This document shows, piece after piece, positions 47,001-56,000 of a stretch of 64,000 nt of DNA. The position numbers and the translations under genes were made by a program. Origin of the DNA: Luidia sarsii (Eukaryota; Echinodermata; Asteroidea; Paxillosida; Luidiidae); NCBI GenBank assembly GCA_949987565.1, contig OX465101.1:26486911-26550910 (forward strand), in the 5' to 3' direction. A model generated the notes under the pieces. The model worked only from the letters and a program-made list of their open reading frames with translations. It searched no databases and was not told the origin of the DNA. Position 1 is the first letter of the stretch. Every line of letters starts with the position of its first letter.

Positions 47001-50000
47001 AGAGTTGCTTGTCGTGTGATGTTGATTACTGTGAAATTGTCCTTTGCATGATGGATGTAGTAAGCAAATTTTGGGTTTATTGAAATAAAAAAAACTTCAT
47101 GAGATAGTCCTGCTGTTCATCAGAGCATGGCCTGATTCTGATTTTTGCTTTTTTCTGCCTTTTCTTCTCAGTGTGCCAAGATTGTTGTGAAAACTCCTCC
47201 GTTCCACGACCAGAAGATCACCACACCACAGGCAGTGTCTGTTCAGATTCGACTGGTCGACACAGACACCACTAGCAACACAGTCAAGTACAGCTACACG
47301 CCAATAGTCAGAGGTATCTTCAGATGCACTGAACCCTGAATTGGACCTGAACTTTAGCACCATAGAGTTTATGTTCCATCGGCTGTGGAGACAGGAATGC
47401 AATGACCCTATCCAGTTTGTAGACAATGCTAGACAATACTGGACATCCTGGCAGACCCCCCAAAATGTGTATTTTCACTCATTATTCCCCTCCCTCCCTC
47501 CCTCCCTTACTCCCTCCCTACCTTCCTCCCTGCCTCCCTCTCTCCTTGCTTCCCTCCCTCCCTCCATCTTTCCCTGCCTCCCTCCCTTCCTCTCTCCCTG
47601 CCTCCCTCCCTTACTCCCTCCCTGCCTCCCTCCCTCTTTTTCTTTCTCTTTATAGGGATTCCACGGCTTGAGGACCAAACGGAACAGAAGGTACCCATCT
47701 TCCTCAGACACTTTGCCGGCATGAATGCCTTGGCTCCTGTCCACCAAGGTGAGAAACCAAATGTCCCCCAATACTGCTTCTCTTGGCAGCATTGACCTGA
47801 CCAGCAGAACCTTCATGTATATAATTGTTTGTTGGGAGAAAAGGGAGGTTTAGTAATATTTTTGCCATCAACGTGGAAGGGAACAAGGAGGGATGGAGAG
47901 AGCTGTTTGCACAGTCATCCATGGCACCCCAACAGGGTGGACAGGCATGGGGGCTGGGTGAGGCCATTACAGTGGCAGAGAACAAGGAGGGATATACATG
48001 TAGAGAGCTGGTTGCACGGTCAAGGGACATTATATGATAGGATAGGAATTTTGTTGCCCTTGTCTGCCAAGGCAATATTGTAGAAAGGATATTGACAGTG
48101 TGGTTGAGAGATGAATACTTGGGAGAGACTGCTGATAGTTTGATACAGTAGTAAGGTGAATGTCTCAGCTTGAATTTTCAGCCCTTGTCCAAGGCAAGTG
48201 ATCATGTGGCATCAGTTTCTCAGATTGACCCCAACCCCCATCATTGCTTCTTCTTCCGAATCCAGATTTTCTGGATGTGAATGTCCAAGAGGTCTGGCAG
48301 CCACCCTGTCAGGCTGGCAAGAGAGGTGCTTTGGAAAGGTGGAGGCTGAGGAGGTCTGAGAGGGTGAAGGCTTCTCGCCAGATCGGGCACAAGCAAGAAA
48401 GGCTGGGATCGCCGGTCAAGCTTGGCGCGGACGGGAGCGAGTTTGACTACAACCAGATCGACTGGTACAGAAGTCTGTACCAGACTACAGGGCTACACCC
48501 TGAGCCTCCAAATGGGGAGGAAGACTCTGCAACGAGTTCTTGGCAGCAAGAGGACAGAGAGATGTGGCCGTCACGAGAGAGACGACGCCCCCGCAGGGCA
48601 TCGCGGCTTTCGGAAGGGTGTTCTTCGGGCAGGCCTCACGATACGGTTCCTGCCATTGTGTACTCACTGCTGCCCCGCAGCAACGCTGGCCCGCAGAATG
48701 AGGACAACTGCGATGACGACCGTGATACGTTTTCCTGTTCTTCACTGCAGTCGCCGTTCCTAAGCTCGGGGGAGTCCACCCAGCCCGAGGGGGGCTCTTC
48801 CCCGGTGATGGAGAGCTACCAGGTCAATAGCCCAGACAGTGGCATCTATTTGCCGCTGAAGCAAGGCCGCAGGAACTGCCCGCGCCTGTCCTCCGTGACC
48901 GAGCAGACAATGTCGGTCAACAGCAGAGAGTCGGCTCCCTTGGTCAGCACAGAGGGCAACGACGACTCACCCCGCTGTGCTGACTCCAGCCAGGAAGGCG
49001 AGGAGCAGGGAGGAGGCAGCAACGAGAGCGACAGAACGAGGAGTGGAGACATAGGCGGCGCTGCCGACGGCGGGGAGGGGCAGGACGGCCGATTGAACCG
49101 GGACGGCGATCGCGGAGGGGACAGCGGCCGAGGCCTGCGCCCACCCACTGTGACCCAGCGGATAGACCACACCGGGGGGAAGCTCTCTCTCCTGGGCGGG
49201 GAGCTCTGCCTGACCATTCCCCCCGGCGCCCTTGCCGAGGGCCAGGCGGAGGACATCGGACTGAGCGTGGTCTGGGACGAGGGCAGCATCCCGCCGCTCG
49301 GGCCCGGCGACATGAACGTGGCGCCCGTGGTGCGCTGCAGCCCGACGGGCCTGCACTTCGCCCGGCCGGTGACACTCCAGATGCCCCACTGCGCTGTCAA
49401 ATCCAATTCCACCACGCGCCAGATGACAGTCCACTGCAACCATGCCGAAGAAGGTTTGCGAGAAAGCTTTCTTCCCCCTCTGTAACCATTTGCGCATAAT
49501 AGTGCAACCCTTTTTCCCACGTGTGTCGTTCGCCATGTACCTCAGTGTCAGTGAGAATGTTATGAGTGTTTCGCCCTAGTAGGTGTGTACTTGTTGCTCA
49601 GTGCTTTGCCCGATAGGCAACTCGCACTGGTTTTTCTTTTCTTTGCCTTTGAGAAAGGTCCTGCTGGGATCGAAACGTCAGGCCCTCTAACTTTTGAGAT
49701 TTATGTATTGCAAGTCATTTTAGTCAGTGAGCAGTTTGCAACCATTTTGGGGGTATTTGCTTCTTTTCTTTTTTTGGTGAAAACCAACCTTACGATTGAT
49801 AGCAGATAGCAGACAGTGTCATGATCAATCAGAGACGTATAGTCCGCTGTTGTTTGTTTCATGTTTCCCATCTGACTCTGTTTCTGTGTCCTCACTGACT
49901 CTCTGCTCACCCACATCCAGGGGAGAAGCCACAATGGGAGCGACTGTCATCTGGCGAAAACCCCGAGGTCAGAGCAGAGATGGGCGAGCGCTGCTTCATC

Positions 50001-53000
50001 CTGAGCGTGGACCACTTCACCGACTTCACCATCACCCTCGATGACGGGGACCAGTGCCAGGTCAAGGAGATATCCCTGGTGGCCTACGGCTTCTACATCA
50101 CCGGCCTGGACGAGGACCAGGAGGTCCGGATCTACCTCTACGACAACCACGGCAGCAGCCGCGAGGTTAGCCACTTTGGGCCCCAGGACCTGGCATCTAT
50201 CTATCCAGTCAGTAACTGGCAGAAGTTAGAAGGCCACTCGCCAACAACCCCCCCAGAGACCATATGCTTATTAAGGTCTCTCAATTACCAGTATTCCTAT
50301 ACTTATTTATTAGTCATACTTATTCACTTTATACTTTCGTTTTTACCACCGCCTTACACATCAGTTATCTGAGTCTTGTTCATCTTTGTCGTTCATCCGC
50401 TTGTTTATTTGTTGGGATGTCTTGCCTTGGTTGTTATTTGGTTAGTTAGTTTGTTTGTTGGGGTGTTGGGGTGTATGTTTGTTTGTTTGTTTGTTTAATG
50501 AAGGCATCCCCTTCTTAAGCTCTGCTTTTTGGGGTTTGCCTCCATATTACAGTCATCACTACATCTTCTATGCTTTCATAGCCTTTTTGGTATATGCCTC
50601 ACATGTTAACAAATTGATTGTTTTGTGTCTCTTTACATACATTTCTGTATTTTCTCTACTGTGATATCGAAATAAATGTTATTTGAATGAATGAATGAAT
50701 AAGGTTGTTCGATATTTCGATATTTATCGATATCGCGATATCGCTTTCCGACGATTATCATGTCGAGCGCATTTCAGGATATCGCGATATTTTCGATATC
50801 AGCGATATCGAAAAAAGTATAACGATATCACAATATCGAAAACCCCAGTTCCCAACCCCATTATCACCTGTCTGTAAGCTTGTAATGCATGGCCATCAGA
50901 GACATCTTAAAGGGCGATAAGCTTTCGTTAGTAAAAACATGGAGAAAACAACGAAAAAAAACGAAACTGCAAGGGGAGAGGAGCACCAGCCAGCCATTTG
51001 ACTCTTGCATTGCGGACCCACTGCAAGTGCAAGCTCACTTCCAGTGTTGGTAGCACACTGTCATTTCGTACAGAGCGAACTCGGTGCGCTGGGCACGCAG
51101 TCATGCACAGCGACTCGTGTTTGGGACGTTTTTCCCCATGTGGCCTACATAAGTTATCCAATCGTTTACGATATTATCCAGGCCGCAAAAAAATGCAGAT
51201 TAAATTTCCTACCGATGTCTCCCAATGCAGCCAAATATACTTTGCATTTGTTTTAATCTCAGAAAATCTAATCAAAATCTAAGAGGAAAGACGTTGGACA
51301 AATTTCACTATTCATAACGCACGTGCGACCTGCTTTCTCGATCCTTCCATGCTGCTCTGGTACCCACCACGCATCTGTACTAAATGCACGTATAAGGCAA
51401 CGTACACCAGCTAAGTACGGCCAGGCTATTTGGAGTACGCAATACACATCGTGTACACCAAACAAGTTCGGTGGATTATTATTATTTTTTTTTTTTTTTG
51501 GGGGGGGGGGGTCGCTTCGCGATCGATTCCAACTTGAATGATTCCAACTTGGACATGTATAGTAACAATCATTTTGCGGCGTGGATGAGCAAAGGTGAAC
51601 TGCTGCTTTATTATCCTTTTTAGCAGTCCCTCTCCCCCCCCCCCCCCAAAAAAAGGGTACAGTAAACGTTTTTCCAGTACGCATCCATACGACTAAAAGG
51701 GATGTCAGATTTTGTTCAAGGTGATCGTTATGCCGATGTAAATGTACATTGTACTGATGGTTTGTCTCCCCTAATGAATATTAATCTGAAGACCCATTGG
51801 CTCTGGCCAGACATGTATTTTTTGATAATAACTTATTCTTAATACATCAACAAAAAATGGTTTCGTTTTGACGTACACTTAGTTTTAGAAGAGCGACCTG
51901 GGGTAATTGTTTGAAATTATTTTGTTTGTTGATAAAGGAGGAAGGGGGTTAAACAATTGGTAAGTATGGCTTAAAGTTAGATGCATTTGCTACATATAGG
52001 TTTCCAGTAATCGTACAGTGTGTATTGAATTCCGGATATCGAACAACCTTTAATAATACTAATCACATTGGGCCTCCAGCAATCTGATACTGGTGGCCGC
52101 GTCTTTGTCGTTAGTCATAATGGATTGTCTTAACAGAGGAAGAAGGCCTCTTACTCACTCACCTATCCCTAGAGTCCATATCCCAAGATGTCCCTAACAA
52201 TCAAAGAGAGAGAAAGTTTTTGCGTGATAGAAGACTTAGGGCAGCGCACAGAACTGTGGCTCCTTCTTCTTTGTCCACAAATGATGATGATGAAGCTGAT
52301 GGGTATTGGCATTGACTGGTTTTTCATTTTTTTTTTGATGATTTTCATTCTGCAGAGAATTAAACAGGAGGAGGAGATACTGCATGGGAAGATGCTGCAC
52401 TCTCCGATCTCCTACTTTTTACTTGAGTTAGGAAGGGCCAACATGTCAGTCAGTGTGCAGTTTTCGTCAACGTCCTGGCTCCTAGTGTCGCCTAGTGTGG
52501 AAAAGGTCAGTCTTTCCAGTCACCGATTGTTTTCAACTGGCCTTGGACAATTGCAATTATCATTGGGCTACTGGGTGCAGGGTCGCTGCTTGATTGCAAC
52601 CCCCGGACAATAGAGGGCGCCAAACTGTAATGCCGTGGAGGCTGCCATCTTAAAACAAGTATGGACAGAAGTGAAGAGCACCGCCATGCACGTATGTAGC
52701 AAAACCAAGTATGTGCTTGAGCGTTGCTGCGTAGCGTCATCGAACCATGGGCAAATTAGAACGCACAAAACGTCTCACGAATACAATCATGTGGCAGTGC
52801 TCTTTTCTTCCGCCATAGTGTGTCCACAGGTCCCCCATGGCTTTACGGTATCCCGACGTCGTTTCTAATAGACGCCGACCGTCTATTGATCATTAACATC
52901 TGTGGTTAAATCATCCCTCTGGCGTTGTTCCTCCCCTGGCAGGTGTTCCTCTTTCAAAAGCTGTGGTATATGCGTTCCTACGACGTCTGCAAGTTTACCT

Positions 53001-56000
53001 GGGAGAACCGGGCCAAGGCCTTGAGGTTCATGTGCCACATTAAGGCCCAGCAGGCTTTGAACAACGAGGAGTGCCTCCTGGAAATTTCCAACCACGTCAA
53101 GGTAGAGTAGACAGATATAAGAAGCCACCATGAGATTTTTAGATCAACCACTTCCCCCAATTTCATTCGGGTGCAAAGGAACAATTAGTTGTACACCTAT
53201 CGGCATCAGTAAGTTGAAGGTTCACACAATGTGGTCAAGGTCTTATTTTTTAGCTTTTCCGCCGCGAAGCGGAAAAGGTATTGTTGTTGTTCTGATTTTT
53301 TTTTTCTTCTTCTTCTTCTTCGTCTTTTTCTTGTCGGAAAAATCCCATAGACAAAGCACAGCTTTTTTCGGAAGGCACTTTTGCCATTGAACAAGTTTTG
53401 ATTTTTGTCAAACTTGGTAAATGCATAAAACCCTTGCTGAAATGTTGCGCCGTAGTCTTAAAAACGTCACGACATCACCACGTGTCATGTGACAGCACTT
53501 TAAAGGGGCAAATTTCAAATTCCATAATAGGCAAAAGTACAAGTTCGTTTGGTTTCAATTTTGCACTATATCTAAGTTGGGAAATGGTGTATCCAAAAAT
53601 TGCCCTCATTTGATCGTGACATCATCTCATGAATATTAATGAGGTCATGAATTTTTCAGATTTTCACATTCAATTGAGCATATTTGGCCAACGCAGCAAG
53701 ATTGTTTAATTTTTTCATTGATATCTATTCCGGATGTAGTTTAGAAACACCCACAAGGGCCAAAATGTCATGACGCAATCGTGACGTCATCAAAATGCGT
53801 TGTTTTTAAAACACATATTTGCCATCAGACAATCTTTTCGAAATTAGTTGGGCAGTTAGCTAATGGGCTAGACATTCTAAATCCTGAGTTTGGAAGCAAT
53901 TGACCATTGTTCAGAATTATTATGATTTTTTGAAAAATATAATGAAGTCCCATAGACTTTGTGCACAAAATATGCACGTGCGTTTTGGGGTAGGAATGGA
54001 GGGTACAGGTTCGAATCCCGTTGATGTCAATTCTTTTTTCTTTTTTTTAAGAGAACCAGATGCGGAAAAGCGTTATGTTCTGTTTGCCAACAGACATACA
54101 TTTCTAGTTTTTGTTTATTTTTTTTCTATGTCACAAAATTAGGAGGGCCTGACGTTTCAATCCTAGCAGGACCTTTCTCAGAGGCAGAATGACAGGGACG
54201 GAACAAATTGGAGTAACAGGGACATGAGTGACAGACAGAGGACTAAGGGGAAAGCGGGTGGGGTGAGATCAAAGGGAAGGGCTGTGGGTTGGGTAGTGGT
54301 CAGGTAGTGAAAGGGGGAAACATCAAAGAGAAAGGATGAAAGAGAGAAGTATGGGAGCAAACACTAAAGAAGCATTATAAGGTAATAGATAAGATTATAG
54401 GTTATATAAGATTATAGGTAAACAAGGTGTTAATCATTCCCTTCCTGGATGTTGAGGCCAGAAAACTGTCTGGACCGGGACCTGAACCTGGCACCTCTGG
54501 TTTTACGTACCAGCACTCTTACCGTCTGAGCTGTCAAGCCGTTAGATGGCAGTCTTCCCAAAGAGTCTTTGCCGACCACCTGAAAGATTTGACCGCCTTG
54601 AGTGGAGGCTAGTCTGTGGTGATAGGCTGTCAGTGCAGGGGCTACTAGGACAAAATTTAGTTTTGTCTGTTTGGCCCGCCATAAGCGGGGTTCTAATGTC
54701 TAAACCGCATTCCACTAGCCCAGTAGGGCGTTTCGGTTATAACAATGCACAGCTTACCTACTCAAGCATGAGCTTATATAAGACAGCACCTACCTGCTAA
54801 ACCCTGCTATTCTTTCCGGCAACGCCCTTATTTCGAGCGTGTACGCCTTGCACTCCACTGCCTACCCCATGTTGTAATAAACCCTCCTAGAACATAGACC
54901 TTGTCTCCTTGACGTCTTTTGGCGGTCCATTAAGTCCAAACTGTTTTTCATGCGTATGAGCGGAGCAAAGTAGCATGAAATTGTACACTTACACAGTCTT
55001 GCTACACTCCATTGACAACGCACAAAGGCCCCTTTTCAGGCGAACAATCCCTAGCCAAAAGCCACACTGACATCCGAGTTATGCCAGGTTTGACTCACTT
55101 GTGCACATTTCACAGATATGTATTGTTCCTGATTGTTTTGCAAGTTTTGAAAATGTCCCATTGATCAAAAAAAAAAGTATGCCGGTCATCGGCACTCGGA
55201 ATTGGCCCGATGGGAATATTGGCTTTGCCTCAGGATTTTTCCTTTTGAAAAGAAAATCCCCTAACCCTTCCCTCAGAAGTTTATCATTATTCTCCAATGC
55301 AAATCACAATCTATCCATAACTGGCTGTCACAACTCCAACTTTGGAATCCATTTTGTGACCTTGACCGAGAGCAAGACACCTGGAATGACCCCCCTCAAA
55401 AAAAAAAAAGTCCAAAAAAAAGAAAAGCAGAATGTTATTTGACTGGATTTTGTCCCACAAAGCTTTTATTTCCCTTTATGCATTCTGGCAAAGTACTGAA
55501 TACAGTGCTTTTGACATCGAGAAGAGCAGAACTCATTGTGATTCGCAGTTGCACCGCTACAAATTGTAGTGTAAAATACCTGTTTAAACAATTTGGCCTA
55601 ATATTTCATTTTTTTGGGGGGGGGGGGAAACAAGCAGAACATAATTCAATAAGTGCTGTGCCCTCTTGTCCCCTGTCTCAATTGCCAGCCTTCGGCCCCG
55701 ACTGCACTTCAAGCAGCCGCATCGAGCACACATCACGCCCAAGCCTCACAGTTTCACATGCACCATACCAGACAAACCGTGTGTGTCGACTTGCGCCGGC
55801 AGGAGTGGGACTCGGCCTATTCCTGCAGGGGCTCGAGCATGGCAGACACCGCCCTGTCACCCTCCATCATAGAGGGACCGCCCCCTCTCATCCCCATCAC
55901 TCTGCTGCAGAGCTTGTGCACACAACTGGACCAATGTCGAGCGCTGTGCAGCAACTGGAAAGTGCTGGCCGAGAAGTTCAAGCTGGACAGTTTCGTAAAG

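Noticed and set aside
47749..48265. Boundary between two genes: an NF-kB relative (exons 1-8) and a UNC5CL-like gene (exons 9-13)
   Set aside because: Exon 8 ends in an open frame with a good donor in phase 1, exon 9 starts with a good acceptor in phase 1, and no stop, poly(A) signal or start-like exon lies between. Still the main alternative to test by cDNA.
48422..49536. Alternative long frames on both strands over RHD exon 9
   Set aside because: Shadows of the GC-rich ZU5/linker exon; only the frame joining exons 8 and 10 has recognisable domains.
50705..50850. Dense ATCGATATCGCGATATCG palindromes as a possible transposon end or origin
   Set aside because: Looks like low-complexity self-complementary repeat; no target duplication or second copy in the window.
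53102..55688. Possible hidden ankyrin repeats between UPA and death domain
   Set aside because: No frame in this intron shows ankyrin patterns (G-TPLHxAA); it contains a TIR element, a foldback copy, a SINE and a dispersed repeat.
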